Counted from the first letter of the stretch, positions 43,454-51,924 are shown. The stretch is 64,000 nucleotides of DNA from DAOTXR01 sp034435375 (GCA_034435375.1 DAOTXR010000052.1:1-64000); one strand, 5' to 3'. The notes: generated by a model not told the origin, from the sequence alone. Numbers and translations: made by a program.

Positions 43454-43556
43454 GCATGGAGATCAGGCAAACGAAAGCCTCTCTGTGTGCCAGAGCCAGT
43501 ATAACACGATGTAGATCGTGGGCAAGTCGGCTGAAGCAGAAGCTGCGCCACTTGTG

Positions 43557-43562
43557 TATAAT
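43557..43562 (+). promoter_or_regulatory. -10 element of the PD-(D/E)XK gene
   Basis: TATAAT 30 nt upstream of the TTG at 43592. No convincing -35. It is divergent from the operon promoter at 43448-43453. Confidence 0.45.
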
Positions 43563-43591
43563 GGTCGTGTCGGGACCGTCGACCTAAGGTA

Positions 43592-44104
43592 TTGTCCGGT
43601 GTGGAGGACATGGTGGAGGACTATCACGCTCTCTTTCTGGATGCGGTTCAGCGGTTCATCCAGACTTACCAAAGCGGTGGCCTGCGTCTATTGACTGAGG
43701 CAGATATGAAGGCTTATCTCTTCCACTACTGTCTTCAAGCGCTCGAAGCAACCCAAGTATCGATGCCCTATCTGGTGTACTGTGACGTGCCCATCTTCTC
43801 ACCTCGCGAGCGGGCTGACCTGCTGTTGGGAGATAACGAAGTCGTCGTCGAGCTGAAGCTTGAGCCGGACTACCCTGGGCTGCATCCCACTCAAAAACCG
43901 CGCGTATTCTCCGATGACATTGAGCGGGACTTTGAACGTGTGCGATCCTATTGCCAGCGTGGCATCCCGCACGGCTATGTCCTGGTGCTCGACGAGGATG
44001 GCTGCCATCTGCGTGCCTTCCCCAATGCCGCCTGGCAGAGGATCAACGATGGCCAACGTGACGTCTACCTGCTGGTGCGACATTTTCAAGCAGGGGCCGT
44101 ATGA
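43592..44104 (+). CDS. PD-(D/E)XK nuclease-fold protein
   Basis: A 170-residue protein with the core of a PD-(D/E)XK fold: Asp76 in RERADLLLGD, and Glu87 and Lys89 in NEVVVELKLE. A further helix and strands follow (IPHGYVLVLDEDG). A short helical domain precedes the core. It could be a nuclease or an inactive relative; no DNA-modification or helicase gene is adjacent. The start is uncertain: TTG 43592 gives the full frame, GTG 43601 and ATG 43610 are alternatives. The stop overlaps the next gene's ATG by 4 bp. Confidence 0.65.
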   Translation: MSGVEDMVEDYHALFLDAVQRFIQTYQSGGLRLLTEADMKAYLFHYCLQALEATQVSMPYLVYCDVPIFSPRERADLLLGDNEVVVELKLEPDYPGLHPTQKPRVFSDDIERDFERVRSYCQRGIPHGYVLVLDEDGCHLRAFPNAAWQRINDGQRDVYLLVRHFQAGAV

Positions 44105-44805
44105 GGCTCAACCGTCTTGTTCTGTTTGACATTGATGGAACGCTTCTGTGGCCGGACGGCGCCGGTAGGGCTGCAATGCAGGTAGCCCTGGAACGGGTCT
44201 TTGGCGTCACCGGGCCGATTGACAACTACTACTTTGATGGCTGCACTGATCGCCAAGCCATACGCGACCTGATGCTGGCAGCAGGACTCTCGCTGGAGAC
44301 GATCTGGTCGCAGTATGAAGACGTCAGTGAGGCGATGACTGCAGAGCTTCAGCGGCGGATCGTTGAGGGTCTACATAACATCCGGCCCTGTACTGGTGCT
44401 CCAGAGATAGTGGCAGCGTTAGCTGCGCGGGATGATGTCCTGGTTGGCCTGCTGACTGGCAACCTGCCGTCTACTGCGCACATCAAGCTGCGGGCTGCGG
44501 GCTACGATCCATCGCTGTTTCGAGTCGGCGCTTATGGCAGCGAGTCGGCTGACCGTACAGAGCTTCCCCCGTTGGCCATCGCACGGGCAGCGGAGTTAAC
44601 CGGAACGCGCTTGACAGGAAAGCAGGTTGTGATCATCGGCGATACGCCTGCCGATATCGCCTGTGCCCGCGCCGTCGGGGCGCGCAGCATTGCTGTGCTG
44701 ACTGGTAGGCACAAACGCTCGGACCTGGAAGCAACCTGCCCTGACTTTATCTATGATGATCTCTCAGATGCGGCCTCAATCCTGGCGGCCATTCTGGCCC
44801 CCTGA
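44101..44805 (+). CDS. HAD-superfamily phosphatase, phosphoglycolate phosphatase-like
   Basis: A 234-residue HAD hydrolase with all four motifs: FDIDGTLL (nucleophile and acid/base Asp), LLTGN, the Lys-containing region before GKQVVIIGDTP, and GDTPADIACARAVGA. A helical cap (about 16-85) places it among phosphoglycolate phosphatase-like enzymes. Substrate is not readable. Its ATG overlaps the upstream stop (ATGA), so translation is coupled to the nuclease-fold protein. Confidence 0.9.
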   Translation: MRLNRLVLFDIDGTLLWPDGAGRAAMQVALERVFGVTGPIDNYYFDGCTDRQAIRDLMLAAGLSLETIWSQYEDVSEAMTAELQRRIVEGLHNIRPCTGAPEIVAALAARDDVLVGLLTGNLPSTAHIKLRAAGYDPSLFRVGAYGSESADRTELPPLAIARAAELTGTRLTGKQVVIIGDTPADIACARAVGARSIAVLTGRHKRSDLEATCPDFIYDDLSDAASILAAILAP

Positions 44806-44914
44806 TGGCTCCTGGAGAGGAATGTGCACTCACGAGGTTGAGGAGGCCGTTTCAGTTTGGCAGCTCGGAGCCTCTATCCCATGGCCTTGAGATGCACGCA
44901 GGTTGAAAACCCGT

Positions 44915-44943
44915 TTGACACAGGGCCTAAAAGCTCCTATCAT
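44915..44943 (+). promoter_or_regulatory. Promoter of the FHA gene
   Basis: TTGACA at 44915-44920, a 17-bp spacer and TATCAT at 44938-44943. Start expected near 44950, 43 nt before the ATG, which has GAGGAG about 9 nt upstream. Confidence 0.75.
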
Positions 44944-44992
44944 AACGAGGCATGTTGATGCAACTCTACCCGCATCAGAGGAGACTTAACAC

Positions 44993-45640
44993 ATGCAATC
45001 AGGTGCTCGTTTTCGACTGGTCGTTCGTCGCGGACCTCAGCCCAACCAACAGTATGAGTTGAACCGAGACACCATCACGATCGGTCGGGACATCACGAAT
45101 GACATCGTCATCAATGACCCGGAGGTCTCGCGTCACCACGCCCGCCTGATCGTCACGGCGGGGGGCTACATGATCGAGGACCTGCGTAGCACCAATGGCA
45201 CCTTCGTCAACCGCCAGCGCCTGACAAGCCCTTATCAGCTTGCCAACGGCGACCTGATTGGCATGGGGGAGACTGTCACACTGGCCTATGAGGCTATCGG
45301 TGGGGTTGAAGCGACAGTGGTCGGCGGTGGAGCCAGGTCCGCAGGACAACCCGCCGTCATGCCGGGCCGTCCCCCGGCATCTTATGCCCCCCCTCCTATG
45401 CCGGCGGTGCCTGTTGCTGAGGAGTACGGCGAACCCGAAGCTGATCGCAACCGCTGGATCGTGATCGGCTGCGCGGGGTTGACATTACTGTTCTGCTGCG
45501 CTCTGGTGGCATTCGTGATTGCAGTCGATTACTTCAACCTGTACTGTGATTTACCCCTGGGCAACCAGATCTTTCCCTGCTCGCCGCAGTCCTCGCTGCC
45601 CCACTTGATTGTTCAAATCAGACAGTGGTTGCCTGTATAG
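44993..45640 (+). CDS. FHA-domain membrane protein
   Basis: A 215-residue protein with an N-terminal forkhead-associated domain (about 8-100). Phosphothreonine-binding residues are conserved in TIGRDITNDIVINDPEVSRHHARL and LRSTNGTFVN. A Pro-rich linker leads to a transmembrane helix (about 160-180, GCAGLTLLFCCALVAFVI) and a short extracellular tail. It should dock proteins phosphorylated by Ser/Thr kinases at the membrane. No kinase is in the window. It converges with a gene for another protein ending in a similar Cys-rich helix. Confidence 0.92.
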   Translation: MQSGARFRLVVRRGPQPNQQYELNRDTITIGRDITNDIVINDPEVSRHHARLIVTAGGYMIEDLRSTNGTFVNRQRLTSPYQLANGDLIGMGETVTLAYEAIGGVEATVVGGGARSAGQPAVMPGRPPASYAPPPMPAVPVAEEYGEPEADRNRWIVIGCAGLTLLFCCALVAFVIAVDYFNLYCDLPLGNQIFPCSPQSSLPHLIVQIRQWLPV

Positions 45641-45669
45641 GGGTAATCCGCTGCCTTTGGCAAGTGCAT

Positions 45670-45699
45670 CAGCAGGGGCTAGGTTGTGCGCCCCTGCTG
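45670..45699. terminator. Bidirectional terminator hairpin
   Basis: CAGCAGGGGC (45670-45679) and GCCCCTGCTG (45690-45699) make a perfect 10-bp stem with a 10-nt loop, between the convergent FHA gene and the 45816-46265 gene. Confidence 0.65.
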
Positions 45700-45815
45700 A
45701 CGATTCTCGCCGATAGCACAGAATGATGCCTCACCAGCACGAGTTCAATCGCCGGACTGGTAGGCTGTTTGACCAAACGGCCTCAAGACCTCTCGCCCGT
45801 CTGAAACCTTGATGA

Positions 45816-46265
45816 CTATCCGCTACCGCTAAAGGTTACCATGATGGCAACGACGCACGCGCATGCACAGCACAGGAATACCACGATGCCGGCGCCGATC
45901 AACACCCATTGCTGCGTCTTACGATCCCTGATGCCTAGCTGCGACAGCAGGCCCCAGACGCCCCCCTCTGATGCTCCGCCCGTCGGTGCTGCTTGGGTGG
46001 GAGTTGCCGGTGCAGTAGCCGGTGAAGGGGGAGCAGCAGGGGCTGAAGACCTGCCCGCGGAGGCCCATTCATCAGCAGGTGCAACCTCCGCAGGCTTTTC
46101 GGCTGGTTTGGGAGCCTTCGACACCTGAGCTGTGATCCAGGCATCCTCGGCCTTTTCTGTTTTGGGTGGCTCAGGTGCTGGCTGATCGCTGCCCATAGCC
46201 ACAGTTTTTTCTGATTCATCTGCTTCGGGGGTGGGTTGCTGGTCCCTCTCTTCGTCTGCAAACAT
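45816..46265 (-). CDS. Tail-anchored acidic/Pro-rich protein
   Basis: A 149-residue protein with a charged, Pro/Ala/Glu-rich, probably disordered part (1-100). A Gly-rich junction follows, then a C-terminal Cys-rich transmembrane helix (VLIGAGIVVFLCCACACVVAIMV). It resembles a tail-anchored protein facing the cytoplasm. The helix resembles that of the neighbouring FHA protein, so the two may share a membrane complex; Thr and Ser in the acidic part could be FHA ligands. Both ideas are inferred. Confidence 0.6.
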   Translation of the reverse strand: MFADEERDQQPTPEADESEKTVAMGSDQPAPEPPKTEKAEDAWITAQVSKAPKPAEKPAEVAPADEWASAGRSSAPAAPPSPATAPATPTQAAPTGGASEGGVWGLLSQLGIRDRKTQQWVLIGAGIVVFLCCACACVVAIMVTFSGSG

Positions 46266-46346
46266 TGTGATTTTTCTCCGCCTTGTTGGTGACTGTGCCG
46301 ACGTTAGCCAACACTATACGTCTGTTTGGTGCTACTGACAACCGCA

Positions 46347-48134
46347 TCAGGCTGTGTCGCGCGGTTGCAGAAACAGCGCGGGGATCACGCCCACGAGGCA
46401 GATCACAGCAGCGATCACCAGCATTTCGTTGATGACCTGGGTCGCGGCCCTTTGCACGATCTCACCCAGGACCGAAAGGTCGGTTGTGCCCCCCAGAGCG
46501 CTGACCATCTGTTCGGTCAGCGCGGTGTTGCGGCGCAACCCGTAGCTGGTCATGATCGACGTACCAAAGGTCATGCCGATCAACCGCATGATCAGCACCA
46601 GTGCAGAGGCGATCCCGCGCTCGTCAGCTTGCACGGCGTTGATCATGGAGGTGCCAATCGGTGCTACTGTCAGCCCCAGCCCGATCCCAGCCAATGCCAT
46701 GTGCCCCGCCATAACCAGCTTAGGAACTTCAGGGGTCCATGTGTGTCCCAGAGAAAACCCGATAGCCGCCAGAGCCATTCCCACTGCTGTCGGTACGCGA
46801 TAGCCAAAAAGGCCGGTCAGCAACCCTCCTGGGATGCTGGCCAGCGCCATCGGGACCGTCAGGGTACCAAGCAGTACCCCGCTGAGCAGAGCTGCCTCGT
46901 CTGGCGAAGTGGCGACTACCGTGTTGATGAACAATGGCACCGATACCAGCCCTATCATCAGGCAGAAGCCGACCAGCAGGTTGATTGTGGTCGAGAGTGA
47001 GACGTTTCGATTGTGGAAGTGCGCCAGGCGAAAGAGGGGGTGGTGGCTGTGTCTCTCGACCAGGATGAAGCCTACCAAAGCCAACACCGCGACGATCAGC
47101 ATTCCCAGAGCGAACGGCTCTGGCGGTGATATGCCGGAAGACAGATTGCTACTGGCGCTAGGCTCACTCCCCACGCCAATGTTAAGGCCGATCAGCGCCA
47201 GAGTGATCAGGGCCGCGCCTGGCCAGTCTGGCCGCCCCACGCCGGAGCGCTGCCCTGCAGCAAGTGTCAGGCCAAGCGCTATCAGCATCAGGAGCGCTAT
47301 CAACGCAGCCAGCCAATCCATTGAGAGCAGACGGTTGGAAAGCTTCACCAACGCATCTGGAATCCCTGCACGGACGATCTCAAGCAGCGCCAGCAGGTTG
47401 ATCACACCTGTCCCGATCAGGACCGTCACTAGTCCAGGACGGCTCAGCCCACCTTCGTCGTAGAACTCAGCAACCGGTTTGAGCTGCCGCCACGTGGTCG
47501 CGGCCACTGCCGTCGTCAACGGAATGTTGATCCAGAACAGGACGGGCCATGCGACAATCTGGACCATCAGCCCGCCGTAGAGATGTCCCAGCACCCAGCC
47601 TGCCGTGTCGACGGCGCCGACCACCCCCAACGGCAGGGCGCGTTTCCCGGGGGGGTATAGGTCACCGACCAGCGCCATACTGACCGGCACCATCGCCCCC
47701 GCGCCGAGGGCCTGCACCACGCGGCCCCCGATTAGCGCATAGAGAGCCATGTATGCCCGGTCTGGCCGCCCGCCAGCGATCAAACGAACGGCAGTGCGCA
47801 TCCAATCCGTGGGGGCAAAGGTTGCGATGGCAACCAACCACGAGCCGAGGATGAAAATCAACAGCGCCACGAAATACGCCCGACGACGTCCTACCAGGTC
47901 CGATATGCGGCCCATGATCGCCACGCTGACGGTATAGGCCAGCAGGTAACCGCTAACTACCCAGGCAGCATCGTCAGCCCCGGTCTGAAACGGAATTTGC
48001 AGATCAAGGATGACCTGAGGCAGAAAAGCCGATACAATGGTCAGGTCGAGTGCGCCGATGAACACTGGCAGGCAGATCAGGGCTAGAATTGCTCCCGGAC
48101 GTGTAATCGGCGGTTGCGCCGTGGCTGGCTCCAT
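46347..48134 (-). CDS. MFS drug:H+ antiporter, DHA2 (14-helix) type
   Basis: A 595-residue major facilitator with about 14 predicted transmembrane helices. The DHA2 signature GALDLTIVSAFLPQV is in helix 1, a motif A-like MGRISDLVGRRR loop follows helix 2, and RVVQALGAGAMVPVSMALVGD is a motif B/C-like stretch. The family exports drugs or metabolites using the proton gradient. Length is a little above the usual 480-530 because of longer loops. Substrate unknown; no regulator is adjacent. Confidence 0.9.
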   Translation of the reverse strand: MEPATAQPPITRPGAILALICLPVFIGALDLTIVSAFLPQVILDLQIPFQTGADDAAWVVSGYLLAYTVSVAIMGRISDLVGRRRAYFVALLIFILGSWLVAIATFAPTDWMRTAVRLIAGGRPDRAYMALYALIGGRVVQALGAGAMVPVSMALVGDLYPPGKRALPLGVVGAVDTAGWVLGHLYGGLMVQIVAWPVLFWINIPLTTAVAATTWRQLKPVAEFYDEGGLSRPGLVTVLIGTGVINLLALLEIVRAGIPDALVKLSNRLLSMDWLAALIALLMLIALGLTLAAGQRSGVGRPDWPGAALITLALIGLNIGVGSEPSASSNLSSGISPPEPFALGMLIVAVLALVGFILVERHSHHPLFRLAHFHNRNVSLSTTINLLVGFCLMIGLVSVPLFINTVVATSPDEAALLSGVLLGTLTVPMALASIPGGLLTGLFGYRVPTAVGMALAAIGFSLGHTWTPEVPKLVMAGHMALAGIGLGLTVAPIGTSMINAVQADERGIASALVLIMRLIGMTFGTSIMTSYGLRRNTALTEQMVSALGGTTDLSVLGEIVQRAATQVINEMLVIAAVICLVGVIPALFLQPRDTA

Positions 48135-48269
48135 ATTCGATGTCTCCTCTTTAGGATGAGAGCCACTGGGTTATGGGTGATGAGAATAGCGCCAGTTCAA
48201 GACTCTGAAACCTTGGACGAGCTAAGGCATCTAATCCACAGAGCATCCTGGGTGAGTTAAGGACTCTTT

Positions 48270-48818
48270 ATGGCACGCCCTGCTCATTCACGACGGTCGA
48301 AGCGGAAATATGGCACACAGAAGGTCAGTATTCCCCTGGGATTGGTTAGCCTAGGTGGCGTCCTGATCATCGTGGCCCTGCTCATTGCTGTAACTGCTGA
48401 TGGCGGCACGCGACAGAGCCTGGAGATTGCGCTGCTGGATGGAACATCAGTGAACCTGGCTGATTATCGCGGGCATGTCGTGCTGCTGAACTTCTGGGCT
48501 ACCTGGTGTCCGCCCTGCCGCGCCGAGATGCCTGAACTGAATGCCTACTATCAGGAACACCGCAACGAAGGTTTTGTTCTGATCGCGATCAACGCTGGAG
48601 AATCGGCAGAGACTGTTCGCTCGTTCATTGCAGCGAACGGCTTCAGTTTTGGAGTTGGCCTGGACCTTGACGGTGCGCTGTCTGACGAGCTTGGCATCAC
48701 AGGTCTGCCAGTCTCGATTGTGTACGACAGCACTGGACAGGTCCAGTACCGGCACAGTGGGCTGATCACCCGCGAAGTGCTTGATGCCCGGGTGACGCCT
48801 TTGCTCGCTGGCCATTGA
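48270..48818 (+). CDS. Membrane-anchored TlpA-like thioredoxin
   Basis: A 182-residue protein with a basic N-terminus, one transmembrane helix (about 21-42) and an extracytoplasmic thioredoxin fold of the TlpA/ResA type. The redox pair is Cys80 and Cys83 in FWATWCPPCRAEMP, and the cis-Pro loop is GITGLPVSIV. It probably reduces disulfides outside the membrane, for example in cytochrome maturation; no cytochrome biogenesis genes are adjacent. It is divergent from the MFS gene. Confidence 0.9.
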   Translation: MARPAHSRRSKRKYGTQKVSIPLGLVSLGGVLIIVALLIAVTADGGTRQSLEIALLDGTSVNLADYRGHVVLLNFWATWCPPCRAEMPELNAYYQEHRNEGFVLIAINAGESAETVRSFIAANGFSFGVGLDLDGALSDELGITGLPVSIVYDSTGQVQYRHSGLITREVLDARVTPLLAGH

Positions 48819-48843
48819 GGTTGGGCGTCAGGATGCCGTTCCT

Positions 48844-49182
48844 TTAGGCCGGGTGCGGGATCACGCAGATAAAGCGCAGCGCTTCGCTGCCCCGATTGAA
48901 GAAGCCGTGCTCCTCATCCGGCGGGACGTAGACCACGGTCCCCGGACTGAGAGGCTTCTCGACGCCGTCGGGACCGCGCACCATGCCAGTGCCAGCCAGC
49001 ACATAGACCTCGTGCTCAAAGGTGTGGCTGTGGTAGGGTGTGTGGTGTCCCGCTGCGACCTCAATCACGCGCATGGCGAAGTTCGGCGCGCCGTCCTTCT
49101 GACTGATGACCCAACGTATACTGACCCCCTCTATCTCGCCATAGGTTTCGGCGGGTGTCTCTGTGTAATCCTGCACCTTCAT
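48844..49182 (-). CDS. Cupin-2 domain protein
   Basis: A 112-residue single-domain cupin. Metal-binding motif 1 is HHTPYHSHTFEHEVYVLAG and motif 2 is around PPDEEHGFFNRG. Such small cupins act as isomerases, dioxygenases or sensors. The ligand is unknown. It lies 39 nt after the stop of metG on the antisense side of tlpA; convergent with tlpA. Confidence 0.88.
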   Translation of the reverse strand: MKVQDYTETPAETYGEIEGVSIRWVISQKDGAPNFAMRVIEVAAGHHTPYHSHTFEHEVYVLAGTGMVRGPDGVEKPLSPGTVVYVPPDEEHGFFNRGSEALRFICVIPHPA

Positions 49183-49221
49183 GCGCTTTCCTCCTACTAG
49201 ACAGGATGATATGGCAGGGGA

Positions 49222-50982
49222 TCAGGCCCCCAGCCGGGCCAGTTCCGACTCAACGACCGACTCATCCAGCTTCTTGAACAACGCCACCGGCTCGCGGAGG
49301 GCCTGTCCCGGAGGCAGAGCCTCAGGCTGCCAGCGGCCTATGGCCTGTGAACCATCGTAGATCAGGGCCTCGTGTGAGCGTGCTGATTCCTGATAGGTCG
49401 CGATGAGCTGCTCACCAAACAACCGTCCCTCGAATCCGAGCATCTCGTGTAGACGCTGGGCTGAGAATGGAAGGAACGGCGCCAGCAGCACCTTGAGGTA
49501 GTTGATCGCTTGCAGCGCTGTGTAGACTGTTGTTGCGGCGGCCTGCCGATCCTCTTTGATCGCGCTGAACCATGGGGCGCTATCCAGGTACACATTAACC
49601 TCGCGGGCCAGCGACATAGCCTCACCCAGTGCAGCGCGTAGCTTCACAGCATTGAGCAAACTGCCCACTGTCTCAAAGCCGCCTTCGATCTTTTTAAGCA
49701 GCGCTTGGTCGTCTGAGCGCAGCTCACCAGGGTGGGGCACCTGGCCGTCCCAGTGCTTGTAGGCGAACTTCAGTACGCGGTTGACCAGATTTCCCCACCA
49801 GGCTACCAGCTCGCTGTTGTTACGGGCCACGAAGTCTCCCCACTCAAAGTCGCTGTCGCGTGTCTCGGGCAGCACGGCGGCTATATAGTAACGGATTGCG
49901 TCCGGGTCGTAGCGTTCCAGGATGTCTGGCAGCCAGATGGCCCAGTTACGGCTCTTGGAGAACTGCGCCCCTTGAATGTTCATATACTCGTTGGCAGGCA
50001 CGTCGTAGGGCAGCACCAATGGCTGTGGACCATCGTGATAGATGCCCGACACCCCGATCAACTCGGCTTGCCAGATCACGGTGTGGAATGGAATATTATC
50101 CTTCCCAATGAAGCAGTACATCTTGCAGGCGGGGTTGTACCACCAATCCTTCCACGCATCGGGCTGTCCGATGTTGGTCGCCCACTCCACCGAGGCGCTG
50201 AAGTAGCCGATCACGGCCTCGAACCATACATACAGGCATTTGCCCTCCCAGCCTTCGAGCGGCACTGGGATGCCCCAGTCAATATCACGGGTAATCGGGC
50301 GGCCTCTCAGGTCCTCGACCATGTTGCGGGCAAAGTTGATGACATTCGGACGCCAATAGTCTTTGGTGCTGAGGTATTGCCTGAGCTGATCTTTGAATTG
50401 GGCGAGGTCCAGGAAATAGTGCAAGGTCTCACGGACCACCGGCGCAGTCCCGGTCAACTTGCTGCGCGGGTTGATGAGCTGCACAGCATCGAGCAGGTGG
50501 CCACAGTTATCACACTGATCGCCGCGAGCCTCAGTGTAGCCACAAAGGTAGCACGTTCCCTCAACCAACCGATCGGGGAGGAAGCGGGCTGCTTTCTCGT
50601 CGTACAGGAGCTGCTGGGGTTCTTGGTAAAGATAGCCGCCTTCCAGCAGCCGCAGGAAGAAGTCCTGTGCGATGCGATGGTGATTCTCCGTGTCGGTGTG
50701 GGTGAACAAGTCATAACTGATGCCGATCTGCTGCTGCGTCTCGAGGAAGCGGTGGTGGTATTTCTCGAACACTTTACGCGGTGGCAGCCCTTCTCGTTCG
50801 GCAGTGACGGTGATTGGCGTTCCATGCGAGTCCGAACCGGACACCATCAGGACGCGATTGCCTCTGAGCCGCTGGTAGCGAGCGAAGATGTCGGCGGGCA
50901 GGTAGGCCCCGGCCAGATGACCGGCGTGCAGGTCGCCGTTGGCATAGGGCCAGGCTACGGAGATATGGATGGTTTCGCTCAT
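49222..50982 (-). CDS. metG: Methionyl-tRNA synthetase
   Basis: MetG attaches methionine to tRNA-Met in the cytoplasm. The 586-residue enzyme shows the HIGH motif as HAGH (19-22) and the KMSKS motif as FSKSR. A zinc-binding insert carries two Cys pairs (CYLCGYTEARGDQCDNCG). The anticodon-binding helical domain fills the C-terminus. The separate tRNA-binding (OB-fold) extension of some MetG proteins is absent. A structured RNA with a terminator lies 50-285 nt upstream. Confidence 0.96.
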   Translation of the reverse strand: MSETIHISVAWPYANGDLHAGHLAGAYLPADIFARYQRLRGNRVLMVSGSDSHGTPITVTAEREGLPPRKVFEKYHHRFLETQQQIGISYDLFTHTDTENHHRIAQDFFLRLLEGGYLYQEPQQLLYDEKAARFLPDRLVEGTCYLCGYTEARGDQCDNCGHLLDAVQLINPRSKLTGTAPVVRETLHYFLDLAQFKDQLRQYLSTKDYWRPNVINFARNMVEDLRGRPITRDIDWGIPVPLEGWEGKCLYVWFEAVIGYFSASVEWATNIGQPDAWKDWWYNPACKMYCFIGKDNIPFHTVIWQAELIGVSGIYHDGPQPLVLPYDVPANEYMNIQGAQFSKSRNWAIWLPDILERYDPDAIRYYIAAVLPETRDSDFEWGDFVARNNSELVAWWGNLVNRVLKFAYKHWDGQVPHPGELRSDDQALLKKIEGGFETVGSLLNAVKLRAALGEAMSLAREVNVYLDSAPWFSAIKEDRQAAATTVYTALQAINYLKVLLAPFLPFSAQRLHEMLGFEGRLFGEQLIATYQESARSHEALIYDGSQAIGRWQPEALPPGQALREPVALFKKLDESVVESELARLGA

Positions 50983-51029
50983 GATGTGGCCTTCTCCCCA
51001 TCTGAACTGAAGGTATATTGTAGATGACC

Positions 51030-51069
51030 AGAAAGAAAAACTAAAAGCCGCCGGTGCGGAACTGGCGGC
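51030..51069 (-). terminator. Intrinsic terminator upstream of metG
   Basis: On the minus strand GCCGCC (51069-51064) pairs with GGCGGC (51052-51047) around an 11-nt loop. It is followed immediately by TTTTAGTTTTTCTTT. This is the strongest U-tract terminator in the window. It ends about 48 nt before metG, so it terminates a separate transcript or attenuates metG. Confidence 0.75.
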
Positions 51070-51266
51070 CTAGTGTCTTGAGGCCCTCTTGCCGTGGGCG
51101 CTGCGCTGGCATCAGGCAGTCATGCGCAGACAGCCATGTCGCGGGGAGTTCCGTCGCCCCGCGACCACGGCCTGCTACACATGGACATCACCTGACACAT
51201 CCGCACCAGCCTTGCACAGCCCTGATCCACGACCTACTACCTTCCTGATTCTCTGTCCCCATTGTC
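51040..51266 (-). ncRNA. Candidate structured RNA (6S-like rod or metG leader)
   Basis: A predicted transcript of about 225 nt runs from a -10 element at 51279-51274 to the terminator at 51069-51030 and has no credible coding frame. By hand it folds into a long rod between 51233 and 51091. Pairs, outside in, are GTCGTGG/CCACGGC, GCTGTGC/GCGCAGC, TCAGG/CCTGA, CATGT/GCATG, GCAG/CTGC, GCCGT/ATGGC and a perfect GTCGCGGGG/CCCCGCGAC cap (51165-51157 with 51146-51138). Internal loops interrupt it in the manner of 6S RNA. No T-box consensus, SRP or RNase P core was found. It could also be a metG attenuator. Confidence 0.5.
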
Positions 51267-51273
51267 GATACTC

Positions 51274-51279
51274 ATTATA
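51274..51279 (-). promoter_or_regulatory. -10 element of the candidate RNA
   Basis: TATAAT on the minus strand. A TTGACA at 51293-51288 is only 8 bp upstream, too close to pair with it; with TATCGA (51270-51265) it would have 17-bp spacing, so two overlapping promoters are possible. Confidence 0.5.
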
Positions 51280-51324
51280 GCGCACTTTGTCAAGAAACGA
51301 TTCGTGACTCGGTGCCGAATACGG

Positions 51325-51330
51325 TATACT
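51325..51330 (+). promoter_or_regulatory. -10 element for cysC
   Basis: TATACT about 37 nt upstream of the cysC start, divergent from the RNA promoter. The -35 is unclear. Confidence 0.4.
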
Positions 51331-51366
51331 TGCCCGCCGTTCAAATTATCGATGATGAGGTGCGAC

Positions 51367-51924
51367 TTGACCGAACAGATCGGATTTACCTTGTGGCTTA
51401 CCGGCCTATCAGGCGCTGGTAAGACAACCATTGCCAGGATTGTTGAAGCAGAGCTTAAGCGCCGTGGCGTCAAGATTGAACGGCTGGACGGTGATACGGT
51501 GCGTCAGTCGCTCACCCGTGACCTGGGGTTCAGTAAAGAGGATCGTGACAAGAACATCGAGCGTGTGATGTTTGTCGCCAAGCTTCTTTCGCGCAACGAC
51601 GTGGGCGTGATCTGTAGCTTCATCTCGCCTTATCAGTCTGTGCGTGACATGGTGCGGCGCGAGACAACCAATTTCATCGAAGTGTATGTCCACGCGCCCC
51701 TGGATGTGTGCATCCAACGCGATGTGAAGGGAATGTATGCCAAGGCGCTTGCCGGGGAAATCCCGAACTTCACCGGCGTCTCCGATCCTTATGAGGAACC
51801 CCTGAACCCTGAGATTGTGGTCCATACTCACGAGGAAACGCCCGAGGAGAGTGCTGGCAAGCTGATTGCCTATCTGGAGGAGCGCGGCTTCATTCCGAAC
51901 GCCGAAAAGGTTTCGCAAGCCTGA
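51367..51924 (+). CDS. cysC: Adenylylsulfate kinase
   Basis: CysC phosphorylates adenylyl sulfate (APS) to PAPS. The protein shows the P-loop GLSGAGKTT at 13-21, ERLDGDTVRQSLTRDLGFSKEDR, ICSFISPYQSVRDMVR and the FTGVSDPYEEPLNPE segment near the end. It is about 185 residues, normal for a stand-alone kinase. TTG 51367 is preferred because GAGG lies about 6 nt upstream and homologues start near MTEQxGFTLW; ATG 51352 is the alternative. ATP sulfurylase and PAPS reductase are absent, so PAPS may serve sulfation or assimilation elsewhere. Confidence 0.93.
   Translation: MTEQIGFTLWLTGLSGAGKTTIARIVEAELKRRGVKIERLDGDTVRQSLTRDLGFSKEDRDKNIERVMFVAKLLSRNDVGVICSFISPYQSVRDMVRRETTNFIEVYVHAPLDVCIQRDVKGMYAKALAGEIPNFTGVSDPYEEPLNPEIVVHTHEETPEESAGKLIAYLEERGFIPNAEKVSQA

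Noticed and set aside
51001..51266. T-box riboswitch for metG
   Set aside because: The terminator and location fit, but the conserved T-box sequence (UGGN within GGGUGGNACCGCG) is absent; only a partial look-alike GUGGU-GCGGGG occurs.
51288..51293. TTGACA as -35 for the TATAAT at 51274-51279
   Set aside because: Spacing is only 8 bp, so it cannot pair with that -10; it might serve a different -10.
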